A stretch of 64,000 nucleotides of DNA from JARRQJ01 sp963761035 (GCA_963761035.1 CAVXFH010000002.1:496001-560000), one strand, 5' to 3'. Counted from the stretch's first letter, positions 1 to 11,545 are shown. Numbers and translations: made by a program. Notes: generated by a model from the sequence alone, not told the origin.

Positions 1-1443
1 CATGTTCCATTTAAGATCAAAACCCAGGCCTCCTACATGGATGGGGCGGGTCACCTGCGGCCAGGAGGTGGACTCTTCGGCCATCATCAGCACGCCGGGG
101 TTGGCGCGGTGCACCACCGTGTTGAGCAAATGCAGGAAATCGATGGCCTCGAGGTTCTCGCGGCCGCCGTATTGATTGGGAAGCCACTCGGTACGGGAAT
201 AATCCAGATACAGCATGGAGGCGACCGCATCCACGCGCAGCCCGTCGATGTGAAATTCCTCCAGCCAATAGAGGGCGCTGGAAAGGAGGAAATTCCGCAC
301 CTCGTTGCGGCCGTAATTGAAGATCAGTGTCGCCCAGTCCAGGTGCTCGCCGCGACGCGGATCCTGGTGCTCGTACAGCGCCGTGCCGTCGAAGCGCGCC
401 AGGCCGTGGGCGTCCTTGGGAAAGTGGGCGGGCACCCAGTCGAGAAACACGCCGATGTTGTGGCGATGACAGTAATCGACGAAATAGCGAAAATCGTCGG
501 GACTGCCGTAGCGGCTGGTGGGCGCGTAATAGCCCGTGGTTTGGTATCCCCACGATAGATCATAGGGATGCTCCGTGACCGGCAGCAATTCAATATGGCT
601 GAAACCCAGCTCCTGGACATAGGCGACGAGCCGCTCCGCCATGGCGCGGTAATTGAGAAACTCCCCCTCCGGGCCGCGCTGCCAGGATCCCAGATGGACT
701 TCATAGATAGACATGGGCCGGTGCTGCCAATCGAAATGGCTGCGCCGCTCCAGCCAATTTTGATCATTCCAACCATACTGGCTGCGGGGCGCCACGATGG
801 ACGCCGTGGCGGGCCGGCGTTCCATTTGCTGGCCGTAGGGATCGGCCTTGACGAATACCGCGCCCGTCGCGGCATTTCTGATCTCATATTTATACAAGGC
901 GCCGGGCGCGAGGTCGGGGATGAACAGTTCCCACACGCCGCTGCCGCCCCGCAAGCGCATGGGATGGTAACGCCCATCCCAGCGGTTGAATTCGCCCACC
1001 ACGCTGACCCGCTCCGCATTGGGCGCCCACACCGCGAACAAAACGCCCCCAATGCCATCCACCTCATGGGAATGGGCGCCCATAAAACGGTAGGCATGCC
1101 AGTGTTTGCCTTCGCCGAACAAGTGCAGGTCAAAATCCGCAATCTGCGGGGGGAAGCTGTAGGGATCATAGACGATATGCTGGCGATGATCGGCATCGCG
1201 CCAGATCAAGCGATAGCGCTCGGGCACGCTGCCGATCTCGCCCTCCCACTCGAAAAGGTCGGTGTCGGACAGCCGCCGCAGGGGCAGATTGCCTTCGGCT
1301 AGGGTAACCTCGCCGGCGGCGGGCAGATAGGCGCGCACCACCAGACGGCCGTTCTCCCTGTGACACCCCAGCACCGTGAACGGATCATTGTGGCGGGCCT
1401 GCGTGATCCTTTCCAGATTCGATTGAATTTCCGCGCTGTCCAT
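1..1443 (-). CDS. glgB: 1,4-alpha-glucan branching enzyme GlgB (N-terminal 481 residues; continues beyond the window edge)
   Basis: Forms alpha-1,6 branches in glycogen by cutting and transferring alpha-1,4 glucan chains (GH13 family, cytoplasmic). The frame read leftward from 1443 is open to base 1, so the C-terminal third is outside the window. An N-terminal domain with DPFTVLG and a CBM48-type domain (FAVWAPNA) precede the GH13 barrel, where HIELLPVTEHPYDLSWGYQ, DWVPAHFP and the nucleophile region GLRVDAVASMLYLDY are visible; the general acid region MMAEESTSWP lies near the edge. The ATG at 1443 is chosen because AAGGAG lies 8 bases upstream; an ATG at 1448 is out of frame. No other glycogen gene is in view. 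Confidence 0.95.
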   Translation of the reverse strand, partial: MDSAEIQSNLERITQARHNDPFTVLGCHRENGRLVVRAYLPAAGEVTLAEGNLPLRRLSDTDLFEWEGEIGSVPERYRLIWRDADHRQHIVYDPYSFPPQIADFDLHLFGEGKHWHAYRFMGAHSHEVDGIGGVLFAVWAPNAERVSVVGEFNRWDGRYHPMRLRGGSGVWELFIPDLAPGALYKYEIRNAATGAVFVKADPYGQQMERRPATASIVAPRSQYGWNDQNWLERRSHFDWQHRPMSIYEVHLGSWQRGPEGEFLNYRAMAERLVAYVQELGFSHIELLPVTEHPYDLSWGYQTTGYYAPTSRYGSPDDFRYFVDYCHRHNIGVFLDWVPAHFPKDAHGLARFDGTALYEHQDPRRGEHLDWATLIFNYGRNEVRNFLLSSALYWLEEFHIDGLRVDAVASMLYLDYSRTEWLPNQYGGRENLEAIDFLHLLNTVVHRANPGVLMMAEESTSWPQVTRPIHVGGLGFDLKWNM

Positions 1444-1600
1444 GTCATGTTCTCCTTAGATCCTTCCATTTGCATTATGCCACTCAACGGCCATAATTTC
1501 TTAGGGCCGCCGCGGAATGGCCGTTCGAAAATTTCATTAATTATACCGGTATCTTAGTTGCGGCATACGAATATACCAGCCCACTCGGCAAGTTTGGGAA

Positions 1601-2077
1601 ATGAAAATCATGCAAATCATTTCACCCGTTTTTAAGCATCAAGGAATGATCCCTGCAAAATATACCTGCGACGGATCGGATACCTCTCCCCCTCTGGTTT
1701 GGTCTGGAATTCCCCCAGCTGCAAAAAGCTTAGTATTGATCGTGGACGATCCGGATGCCCCCGACCCGGCCGCGCCGCGCATGACCTGGGTACATTGGGT
1801 TCTTTACGATATTCCTCCTACGGTTCCAGGCCTGGCCGAGGACGCGGCAAGGCACCTCCCCGCCGGGTGTCGCGAGGGCGCGAATGACTTTCGTCGCACC
1901 CGCTATGGCGGCCCCTGCCCGCCGATGGGCAAACATCGCTACTTCTTCAAGCTCTACGCCTTGGATAAGATGCTGGGAGCCTTGCCCGACGCCAGCAAGG
2001 TCACTGTGGAGAAGGCGTTGCAAGGACATATCCTGATGCAGGCGGAGTTGGTGGGGTTGTATCAAAAAGGCCGCTAG
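1601..2077 (+). CDS. YbhB/YbcL family Raf kinase inhibitor-like (PEBP) protein
   Basis: A 158-residue phosphatidylethanolamine-binding-protein fold of the bacterial YbhB/YbcL type. Family signatures are CDGSDTSPPLVWSG near the N-terminus, the anion-site DDPDAPD, WVHWVLYDIP, and GPCPPMGKHRYFFKLYALD. Family members bind small anionic ligands; no reaction or partner is firmly known for the bacterial branch. No signal peptide is seen, so it is probably cytoplasmic. A second in-frame ATG at 1610 is an equally possible start, since neither has a strong ribosome site. It stands alone, divergent from glgB. Confidence 0.9.
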   Translation: MKIMQIISPVFKHQGMIPAKYTCDGSDTSPPLVWSGIPPAAKSLVLIVDDPDAPDPAAPRMTWVHWVLYDIPPTVPGLAEDAARHLPAGCREGANDFRRTRYGGPCPPMGKHRYFFKLYALDKMLGALPDASKVTVEKALQGHILMQAELVGLYQKGR

Positions 2078-2277
2078 GTAAACGCTTGCCGTGCCGTTCC
2101 CGAAGGCGTACTTTTCATCTTGCAATTCCCCGCTGCTTGCCGCGGGGTCAAGGCGATGGGATATTGTCAAGGTGGAAAAACGCGATTCTCCCCCTTGAGC
2201 AAGCATGGGGGATTCATTCTCCGTGTGCAGTTGGATCATGAATATCAACATGAGCCCTAAGGAAGGAGAACACTGCG

Positions 2278-2685
2278 ATGTCGTCACGCGATCCGCGCGA
2301 TTGGATGTGGAGCGAAGCCTGCGAGTTAATTGAGCGCGCCGAACGCCTCCATCGACAGTTCTTTCGGCTGGCGCCCCAGCCCGCGCAGCACCCCGCTTGG
2401 GAACCCCCATTCGACATGTATGAGACCGCCGAGGACCTGTGGTTGGTCGTGGCCTTACCCGGGGTACCGCCAGAACGGCTTGACGTGAGTCTTGATTCCG
2501 CCGCAATAGTTATCACCGGCCTCCGCCCTTTGCCGGCGTTTCCGCGCGGCGCCGTGCTGCATCGTCTCGAGATACCGTACGGCCGTTTCGAACGGCGCAT
2601 CGAACTGCCGGTCGGGCAATTCGAATTGGAAAGTCACAAACTGGCACACGGTTGTCTCGTGCTTGCGCTGCGCAAGATCGCTTAA
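2278..2685 (+). CDS. Hsp20/alpha-crystallin family small heat shock protein
   Basis: A 135-residue ATP-independent holdase chaperone that binds unfolding proteins. The alpha-crystallin domain covers about residues 40-125: FDMYETAEDLWLVVALPGVP starts it, PPERLDVSLDSAAIVITG is the middle strand pair, and FERRIELP follows. The C-terminal IxI-type motif is weak. GGAG lies 9 bases before the ATG. The stop is 15 bases before lon, so the two are probably one heat-shock transcript, pairing a holdase with an ATP-dependent protease. Confidence 0.9.
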   Translation: MSSRDPRDWMWSEACELIERAERLHRQFFRLAPQPAQHPAWEPPFDMYETAEDLWLVVALPGVPPERLDVSLDSAAIVITGLRPLPAFPRGAVLHRLEIPYGRFERRIELPVGQFELESHKLAHGCLVLALRKIA

Positions 2686-2700
2686 AGGAAAGGCAGATCT

Positions 2701-5085
<2,385 letters not shown>

Positions 5086-5113
5086 ACAACCCGCCGAAAG
5101 AGGCAACTGGCCG

Positions 5114-5153
5114 GGCGGGGTCCACGTCATCGTCTGCCGCGGACCCCGCCTTT
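5114..5153 (+). terminator. Probable rho-independent terminator after lon
   Basis: A perfect 10-base stem (GGCGGGGTCC at 5114-5123, GGACCCCGCC at 5141-5150) with a 17-base loop, followed by only three Ts. It is 29 bases after the lon stop. The short T tract makes the efficiency uncertain. Confidence 0.6.
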
Positions 5154-5305
5154 GACCGTGGGTAAATCATGTTATCCCGGTAAAGTGGGGCCGCCTATTA
5201 TTTGAAATCGCACCGGTGCCGCTCAAAACGTCCGCTTCGGCGGGATTGAAAAGGCGCAGGGGTAGATTGTGATAAACGGGTAGTTACAAGTGAAGGAGAA
5301 CTCGC

Positions 5306-5756
5306 GTGTACAAGCGTATGCACGTAGCCGTGGACGGCAGCCACTCATCACAGCTCGCTCTGCATGAGGCCATCACTCTCGCCAAAATCTTGGATAGTCG
5401 ACTGCGGCTTGTGCATGTAGTGGATCAGTTCAGCGCAAACTGGTATACGGCGGGGTATACGAATCCTGCTGATATCTGGGACGCCATGGCGAAGTCCGGC
5501 CGTGACATCCTCGGCAAGGCCGCTACGGCCGCGGTTGTAGCCGGACTCGCGGCGGATACCCATCTGATCGAAATCAATACCTCGGGCCGCCGCATTCCTG
5601 AGGTCATTGCGAAACATGCAGACGCTTGGCCCGCCGATCTCATTGTCGTCGGCACTCATGGCCGTCGGGAGCCTAAATCACATACTGCTGGGCAGCGTTG
5701 CCGAAGGCATAATACGGCTATCAGCAAAACCGATATTGCTGGTGCGCGGCGAATAA
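5306..5756 (+). pseudogene. Universal stress protein (UspA family) with a single-base frameshift
   Basis: Residues 1-120 are a clear Usp domain: VAVDGSHSSQLALHEAI at the start and DLIVVGTHGRR before the break. After codon 5663-5665 the original frame turns into unrelated sequence. Skipping one base at 5666 restores a perfect family ending (GSLNHILLGSVAEG, then SAKPILLVRGE) and a stop at 5754-5756, giving 149 residues, the usual Usp length. The start is GTG with AAGGAGAA five bases upstream. Read without correction the frame would run to 5974 as a 222-residue hybrid. Either a real frameshift or a base error; the ATP-binding GxxG-S/T loop lies after the break, so the uncorrected protein would not bind ATP normally. 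Confidence 0.85.
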
Positions 5757-5898
5757 GGGGAAACCCTTATAGCCATCCGGGAACGCCCGCATTTCCCGTC
5801 CGTCTCCGTCTTTCTATACTTTTACCCCAAGAAACAGCACGTTTCGCACCTCAATTCAGCGGTGCCGGAGAATGTTGGAATCCGGAATGGAGGGAGAC

Positions 5899-6222
5899 AT
5901 GGAGCATCGGTTCAGCCCCCGCAGGGAAATCAATTCGTCCGTTATCGTCTATCAAAAACAGACTGGATTTATAAAGGCCGCGGTCAAGAATGTCAGCGCG
6001 TACGGAATGCTCGTGGATACGGGACGATCCATCCTGCCCAAGGGTGCCGTCGTGGAACTGGCGGGGCCGGCGGCCTGGAAATTAGAAAGCAAGACGGGAC
6101 TCCCGAAAGCGTTGATTATTCATGCCAATGACGGACAGATGGGTTTGATGCTGATCGCAAACAGGGAAAAAGTCGCCGACCCGTCAGGAGATTTCGAACG
6201 CGATTGGGCTGAAAATGCCTAG
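5899..6222 (+). CDS. PilZ domain protein (possible cyclic-di-GMP binder)
   Basis: About 107 residues, nearly all one PilZ domain. An RRE motif just after the start (HRFSPRREI) and the later NVSAYGM match the RxxxR and (D/N)xSxxG signatures that bind cyclic-di-GMP; the first Arg pair is imperfect (SPRRE), so binding is probable rather than certain. The ATG at 5899 is preferred over 5872 and 5887 because GGAGGGAG sits right before it. There is no membrane segment. It lies downstream of the stress genes but 140 bases after the Usp stop, so co-transcription is unclear. Confidence 0.8.
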   Translation: MEHRFSPRREINSSVIVYQKQTGFIKAAVKNVSAYGMLVDTGRSILPKGAVVELAGPAAWKLESKTGLPKALIIHANDGQMGLMLIANREKVADPSGDFERDWAENA

Positions 6223-6380
6223 CCTCCTACGAACAGACATTCAAGAACGCTAAGGTCACTCGCGCCGTTTCGTATTCCTATCTCCAAGATCAGCAGAGCT
6301 GCGTTGCAGTGCAGCGGTTAAGCATAATGGTTTGATTAAAAATTTTACTGGCGTCACTAGTCAACATCAAGGAGGACGAT

Positions 6381-6683
6381 ATGGCCAAAGACACCGCGCT
6401 TGAACAGGATCAACAGCTTTAAATAGCCACTCCGCTATCTGATATCGACATGTATGAGGATAGGGAACGCCTGTTTGATCGATTTTTCACGCGCGGCCGG
6501 ATGCGGCCCTGGCGTTGGGAGTGGCCAGCGCGCGGCGAGTTCTTGCGCACTATTGCCCTGCCTGCCGCCATGGACAGCTACAAGGCCAAGGCCAACTTTA
6601 ATGACGGCATGCTGGAGCTGGTGATACCCAAGACCGAGGCCCGCAAACGGCGCACCGTCCCGTCGAGTAACCATGCGCTATAA
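6381..6683 (+). pseudogene. Second Hsp20 gene, decayed: in-frame stop plus internal deletion
   Basis: GGAGG five bases before ATG 6381 opens a frame (MAKDTALEQDQQL) stopped by TAA at 6420-6422. The same frame then continues to 6683 with an Hsp20 start (SDIDMYEDRERLFDRFF), and jumps from WEWPARG straight to the last third of an alpha-crystallin domain (GEFLRTIALPAAMDSYKAKA, then FNDGMLELVIPK). About 60-70 central residues found in family members are missing. One nonsense codon plus one in-frame deletion make this a relic of a second small heat shock gene, 3.7 kb from the intact copy. Confidence 0.85.
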
Positions 6684-6930
6684 CAAACATCGACAATTGA
6701 AGATGGAGAAACAAAGACACGTCCAAGGTTAGCATGCAAACAAGGCATTCATTATGCCTAGACTAGGAAAAACCGTCTCGCCGGCGCAACCGGGCAAGGT
6801 ACGAAGATTTCGGCGGGCAGCGCAATGCGGCATTTGGTACTTGCACATTAGTAAACCGATGACCATCGGCGATATCAATGCGCATCCCTCCATTGCGCGG
6901 CACAGCTATAACACGATACCCGATCTGGCA

Positions 6931-8274
6931 TTACTCCTTAAGAACACACTTACGGTAAATATCTTGCAGCTTACCGTCGGGATCGTATTTTTTCTTGAGC
7001 GCGTCATAGGCGGGCCGGTTATAAATCTGCCAGAACTGCTCGGGGGTAAAATAAGAATCAGAATACAGCGATTTCATGCCGCCCAGCGCGCTCACCTTCG
7101 CCTCGATTTGCCGATTATAGGTTCCGGGCGGCAAGGTCTCCCTCCCGCGAATCACGTCCCAGAAACCGAAATTGACGTAGAGCTTTTCCGGGTCCAGGGG
7201 ATAGAGATCGAATCCGGCGTTTTTATCGTAGGCTCGCGTGGGACAGATCCACACCGGCATAAAACGGATGACATCGTGATAAAACGCCAGGAAATCAGGG
7301 GCGTTTTCAACAGGGATCTCGACATCCTGAATCACCGACTCGCCGTGGATGCCGCGCAGTTTATCGAGATAATGGGTGAGCTTCCAGCGGCTATTCCAGC
7401 GCATGATCTTGGTGTAGGTGATCGAATTGAGCCGCTCGCGGCCGTAGAGGCGGCGTATGAGCGGATTTTGCGCGTAGAGATTCTTTGAACACCAAAACCA
7501 ATCCGTGTCCCAGCGCCATATATAATCTTCCGTGGTCAGATAATCTTCAGAGCGCTGAAGCAAGGATTGGTAATAAATGTTCTCATAGGTGTAATCGCTG
7601 CAATAAGGTGCCTTGTCGCTGAACTCGCCGACGCTGATGATCAGTTCATTGCGGTCGAACACTACGCCATCGACGAAATCCGCCTCCTTGCGGTCGCATT
7701 GCCGCGCCAGTTCGGCGAAATAGGATTGGGGCTCGGTAAAGCGCAAATGGGTTAGTTTGACATAGGGCTTGACGGGTACGACCTTGGCCTTGAGCTTCAA
7801 GGCGTAGCCGAGCGTGCCATAGGAATTAGGAAAGCCATAAAACAGATCGCGATGTTCGTTATCCGGCGTACACTGCACGGTGGCGCCATTCCCGAGCAGA
7901 ATCTCCATCTCCCGCACCGTCTCATGAACCAGCCCGTAGCGGAATGAAGAAGATTCTATGCCGCAACCGACAACGGCCCCGCCGATGGTGATCGACTTGA
8001 GTTGGGGCACCACCGCCGGCATGACCGCATGCTTCAGGCATTCCGCCACCAACTTGGCATAGGGTGTCATGCCCTCCACCTCGACATAGCCGGCGGCGGC
8101 GTCCACATGCAGCACCTGGTTGAAATCCCGCACGTCCAGGCGCTGCGCCGGATTCTCTTGCCGATCGCGAAATAGGTTAGACGTATTTTTACCCAGGCGA
8201 ATATTTCCGCCGCGGTGGGCGCGCAGAAAATCCGTCAAACGCCGCTTCTTCTCTTCATAGCCGAGTTCGATCAT
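6931..8274 (-). CDS. FAD-binding oxidoreductase (DHCR24-like), candidate TmsA/BfaA for 10-methyl fatty acids
   Basis: A 447-residue FAD-linked oxidase of the PCMH type. The N-terminal FAD domain covers about residues 30-200, with the flavin-binding stretch PQLKSITIGGAVVGCGIESS near 105-125; the rest resembles delta-24 sterol reductase-like proteins. It lies 40 bases downstream of a cyclopropane-synthase-like gene on the same strand. This pairing is known for BfaAB/TmsAB, where the methyltransferase adds a methylene group to oleate chains in phospholipids and the flavoprotein reduces it to a 10-methyl branch. That role here is inferred from the pairing. A general FAD oxidoreductase is the alternative. 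Confidence 0.75.
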   Translation of the reverse strand: MIELGYEEKKRRLTDFLRAHRGGNIRLGKNTSNLFRDRQENPAQRLDVRDFNQVLHVDAAAGYVEVEGMTPYAKLVAECLKHAVMPAVVPQLKSITIGGAVVGCGIESSSFRYGLVHETVREMEILLGNGATVQCTPDNEHRDLFYGFPNSYGTLGYALKLKAKVVPVKPYVKLTHLRFTEPQSYFAELARQCDRKEADFVDGVVFDRNELIISVGEFSDKAPYCSDYTYENIYYQSLLQRSEDYLTTEDYIWRWDTDWFWCSKNLYAQNPLIRRLYGRERLNSITYTKIMRWNSRWKLTHYLDKLRGIHGESVIQDVEIPVENAPDFLAFYHDVIRFMPVWICPTRAYDKNAGFDLYPLDPEKLYVNFGFWDVIRGRETLPPGTYNRQIEAKVSALGGMKSLYSDSYFTPEQFWQIYNRPAYDALKKKYDPDGKLQDIYRKCVLKE

Positions 8275-8314
8275 GCCACTGTCGCTCCGCTAAAGAGAGG
8301 CGCGCTTCGCACCA

Positions 8315-9565
8315 TCACGGATGCGCGCCGGGGAGTCCTTCACTGTAAAGATAGTTGCGCGTCCAAGGCAGTTCGTTTACCCCGGAACGGGTGAACGTCA
8401 GCTGAAAGAGCTGCAAACAACCGGTGCGGAATGCGGCGATGGAACCCGCCAGATAGAGGCGCCAGGCGCGCACGAAGGATTCATCGAACATCCGCCGCAC
8501 CTCCTCCGCGGACCGCTCGTAACGGCTCAGCCAATGCTCCAGCGTTAGCGCGTAATGAAGCCGCAGATTTTCCACATCCATCACGGAAAATCCACCCGGC
8601 TCCAACACCTCGAGCATTTCCGCCAGGGTGGGCGGATAGGCGCCGGGAAAGATATGCCGCTCTATCCAGGCATTCATCGGCATGGGCCGATCGCGCCCGA
8701 TGGAGTGCAGCAGACCGCGCCCGCGCGAGTTTAAACAGCGTTCGATCGTCGCACCCAGCTTTTCGTAGTTGCCCTTGCCCACATGTTCCAGCATACCGAC
8801 GGAGACGAAGGCATCGTACCGCCCCGTGACGGCGCGATAATCCTCCTCGATGAATTCCACCTGTCCGTTTAGACCCTGTGCTTGGGCCAGCTCACGGGCG
8901 TAGACAATCTGTTCATGAGAGATGTTATACGCCCGCACCGTGACGCCGTGGTGTTTAGCCATGTAGCGCGCCAGCGCCCCCCAGCCGCAGCCCGCCTCCA
9001 CCACGGTCTCACCGCGCCGCAGACGCAGCTTACGGCAAACGTATTCCATCTTCGCCTGTTGCGCCATTTCAAGACTCGCCGCCGCGTCAGGAAAATAGGC
9101 GCAGGTGTAGACCATATCCGGGTCCAGCCACAGTTGATAAAAGGCATTGCTGAGATCGTAATGATGATGGATATTGTTGCGCGCATCCGCAAGCGAATTG
9201 GGACCGAGTTGCGGGAATTTGGCTTTGACTCTCTCCCACAGACGACGCCGGGCGCCGATCTGATCGAGAGGATCGGCATACTCCAGCAGCTTTACCAGAT
9301 CGCCTTCGACCTCGACATTGCCATGACTGTAGGCTTCCCCGAAGTATAAGTCGGGGCGGTAGAGCAGCCGCAACAACAGGGTACGGTGGCGAATCCGCAG
9401 CCGCGCCTCGGGTATCCCGGTCCCGGTACTGATCACTTCGCCATTCCATAACACAATTTCAATGGGCGGGTCGCCCAGCATGGCGAGCACCCGCCGTAAG
9501 GCGGCTCGCTCCAAGCCCGATACGTTGCCCCCGTTGGATACGCCGGTTTTGGTGATAGCGTCCAT
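8315..9565 (-). CDS. Cyclopropane-fatty-acid synthase-like SAM methyltransferase, candidate TmsB/BfaB
   Basis: 416 residues of the CFA synthase family. The SAM motif VVEAGCGWGALARYMA lies near 190, followed by NISHEQ, and the downstream family region FVSVGMLEHVGKGNY is clear. The N-terminal lipid-binding part (EARLRIRHRTLLLRLLYRPDLYFGEA region) is complete. Acts on unsaturated acyl chains of membrane lipids using SAM. Paired with the FAD reductase at 6931-8274, so either cyclopropanation or methylene addition followed by reduction is possible. The ATG at 9565 overlaps the stop of a 12-codon leader ORF with a perfect ribosome site, suggesting coupled translation. Confidence 0.85.
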   Translation of the reverse strand: MDAITKTGVSNGGNVSGLERAALRRVLAMLGDPPIEIVLWNGEVISTGTGIPEARLRIRHRTLLLRLLYRPDLYFGEAYSHGNVEVEGDLVKLLEYADPLDQIGARRRLWERVKAKFPQLGPNSLADARNNIHHHYDLSNAFYQLWLDPDMVYTCAYFPDAAASLEMAQQAKMEYVCRKLRLRRGETVVEAGCGWGALARYMAKHHGVTVRAYNISHEQIVYARELAQAQGLNGQVEFIEEDYRAVTGRYDAFVSVGMLEHVGKGNYEKLGATIERCLNSRGRGLLHSIGRDRPMPMNAWIERHIFPGAYPPTLAEMLEVLEPGGFSVMDVENLRLHYALTLEHWLSRYERSAEEVRRMFDESFVRAWRLYLAGSIAAFRTGCLQLFQLTFTRSGVNELPWTRNYLYSEGLPGAHP

Positions 9566-9603
9566 TACGGTAATTCCGCTAAATAATTCTTGCTAATCAG
9601 CAC
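9565..9603 (-). promoter_or_regulatory. 12-codon leader ORF coupled to the methyltransferase start
   Basis: On the minus strand AAGGAGGAGA precedes a GTG that opens a 12-codon frame (MLISKNYLAELP) ending in TAA; the last A is the first base of the ATG at 9565 (TAATG). The downstream gene has no ribosome site of its own. This looks like a translational coupling leader. A gene start shifted by an undetected base error is the main alternative. Confidence 0.45.
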
Positions 9604-9822
9604 AAAATCTCCTCCTTCGCCTGGGATGTACCTAGTGCCGCGGTACCTGAACAGGCGTAACCGTCATTTTTTCATCCGCCGGGGCAGGAGGGCAAATAAG
9701 GCGGTAATCAGGGAAGATAAGGTTTGCATAATGGTCTTCCATTCGCGCCGCGAATTGCTGAAATCCTATCCAAATGTCAGCGGTAGAAACGCCGCGTCCG
9801 AGCCAAATCATCCACGATGACC

Positions 9823-10287
9823 CTACTCCTTACCCGCTTTCATAAGCCGGGCCTGCGCCTCGATCCGGTCCAGCTTTTCGCGCTGGGCATCGGTGAGGAC
9901 CTTGTCCACATCGGCTCGAATTTTTTTGTGCACGATAATCAGGTCAGCGATGGTCTTGCCCTGCGCCTCCGCCGATTCTTGAAGCTTGGGATCGCCAGCC
10001 TGCATCTTGGCCAGCATACGGCTATTATCCGCCATCAATTGTTGCAGGTCGCTCAGATCGGAGCGATATTTGTCGGCTATGTCATCCAATGCCTTGCGTT
10101 GATCCTGGGAAAGGTCCAAGCGATCCGCAAAGCGTTCAGTCATGGCAAGGCGGTTGTGACCGTACTCTATCGCATAAGACGGATCATAGCCGTTCCCGCC
10201 TCCGTCCGCCGCCAGAGACAGAATAGGGTGCGTAATTAGAACAAATACGGTTAAGAGCGATACTAGCAGAATCCTTGCATTACGCAT
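9823..10287 (-). CDS. Spy/CpxP-like periplasmic LTxxQ protein
   Basis: A 154-residue exported helical protein. A signal peptide with a long hydrophobic run (ILLVSLLTVFVLI) ends near PILSLAADGG. Two LTxxQ-type repeats are seen, LDLSQDQRKAL and LTDAQREKL, with amphipathic helices between them, as in Spy and CpxP, which act as chaperones or sensors of envelope stress. The ATG at 10287 is preferred over 10314 because AAGGA lies 7 bases upstream. It is monocistronic as far as can be seen. No two-component genes are adjacent. Confidence 0.75.
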   Translation of the reverse strand: MRNARILLVSLLTVFVLITHPILSLAADGGGNGYDPSYAIEYGHNRLAMTERFADRLDLSQDQRKALDDIADKYRSDLSDLQQLMADNSRMLAKMQAGDPKLQESAEAQGKTIADLIIVHKKIRADVDKVLTDAQREKLDRIEAQARLMKAGKE

Positions 10288-10314
10288 GGTCGGGTCCTTA
10301 TCGATACCTAACAT

Positions 10315-10981
10315 TGAAGTAACACAAACTGGGGCGATTCATTTTAACATCAAGTTACTATTAGGCCTATTTGACCGCGAATGCAATTATCAAATAGTAA
10401 ATGGCATTTGCGTTGTTGCCAAAGAGTCGCCAGTGTCCACCATGGATTGAGATACTCCGGTGATCGGTTACTCCCTAGGACGCGGCTACATCCTTGTGAT
10501 TCGTCTTAGTTCCTGTGCCGACTCCCGAGCCACCTCGTGTTCGACCTCGAGCCAATCGCCAAGTTCACCGCCGGGCGTGGGCCCCTGCTTGGCCTAGTAA
10601 TAGGCTGCCGCCGCGATGGCCGCAAGAGAGGGGGCCGAGTTAACCCGCGCCTAACCTACCACATTCGATGCCGCACACATTGGCAGGATGCTCAAGCATA
10701 TATGCACGTGATCCGGCATCAAGCGGCCTTCCGCAACCTCGGCCTCTTTGCGCTACGCCAATTCCCGAAACGCTGAGCCTCGTTGACACCTCAACTATAT
10801 TTTTTCTTACGCCGCTTCGGAACTTCTTCATGGTTTTCTCCTTAACGCGCGGTCGAGCCTCGGGGAATTCCGGTTGATCGCCGTATAGGTCAAACACCAT
10901 CGGAATTCCCCGGCACAGCCTGAAGTTTACCTCAATAAATTAGGGTAAACAGCTTTGCTGAGAAATGGGCGCAAGTTATAG
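10315..10981. other. Gene-poor stretch before the integrase remains
   Basis: 667 bases without a recognisable gene. The only coding candidate is the 63-codon frame at 10640-10831 on the minus strand. This is the left border of the accessory region. No terminator or tRNA was seen. Confidence 0.5.
10640..10831 (-). CDS. Small unknown ORF (63 residues)
   Basis: AAGGAG lies 6 bases before the ATG at 10831, an excellent ribosome site. The product starts with a basic segment (MKKFRSGVRKNIVEVSTRLS) and then becomes rich in Gly, Arg and Cys, with no motif I recognise. The strong site argues for a once-real gene, while the odd composition of the second half suggests the frame may be broken after about residue 20. 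It could be a relic. Confidence 0.3.
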   Translation of the reverse strand: MKKFRSGVRKNIVEVSTRLSVSGIGVAQRGRGCGRPLDAGSRAYMLEHPANVCGIECGRLGAG

Positions 10982-11545
10982 ATTGGCGGAGAGACCATCC
11001 GCCTCCAGGCCTTCATGAGGCACCCCCTCGCCCAGCGCTTCGTCGCCGGCATTCGGGGCGTCGACATCGCCCGCTACCGCGATGAACGCCTGCGGGAAGT
11101 CTCGCCGGCCACCGTCAAACGAACCCTCGTCACCCTTGGCCACCTGTTCGAGGTGGCCCGCAAGGAATGGGGCATCTACGTTTACAACCCGGTGCGCGAC
11201 ATCAAATTGCCCCCCAATGGCAAGGCGCGGGACCGGCGCTTGCAAGCCGGTCAGGACGGGGAAGAAGGCGAAGAAGAGCGACTGTTGAAGGCCTGCCGCA
11301 AGGCGCGCAACCCCTTCCTGCTGCCGGTGGTCCGCCTAGCCCTGGAGACCGCCATGCGCCAGGGCGAACTCATCAGACTGAGGTGGGAACACATCGACCT
11401 CACCCGCCGCATCGCCCACCTGCCGGACACCAAAAACGGCGAGTCGCGCACCGTGCCGCTCTCGACCACCGCGGTCGAGGTCCTGCGTGAACTCCCGCGC
11501 AGCCTCCATGGCCAGGTCTTTCCGGGCCTCACCACCGAAGTGGCC
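10982..11545 (+). pseudogene. Truncated tyrosine recombinase (phage integrase family)
   Basis: Integrase core-binding and the first part of the catalytic domain are clear: ETIRLQAFMRHPLAQR, then DIARYRDERLREVSPATVKR, VARKEWGI and the catalytic-Arg region LALETAMRQGELIRLRWEHID, followed by TKNGESRTVPL and VFPGLT. The N-terminal SAM-like arm domain is missing (a stop precedes codon 10982), and after about 11540 the frame leaves the family, so the HxLR, His and Tyr motifs are gone. Reading on gives only a random tail to 11662. It cannot be active. Confidence 0.85.
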
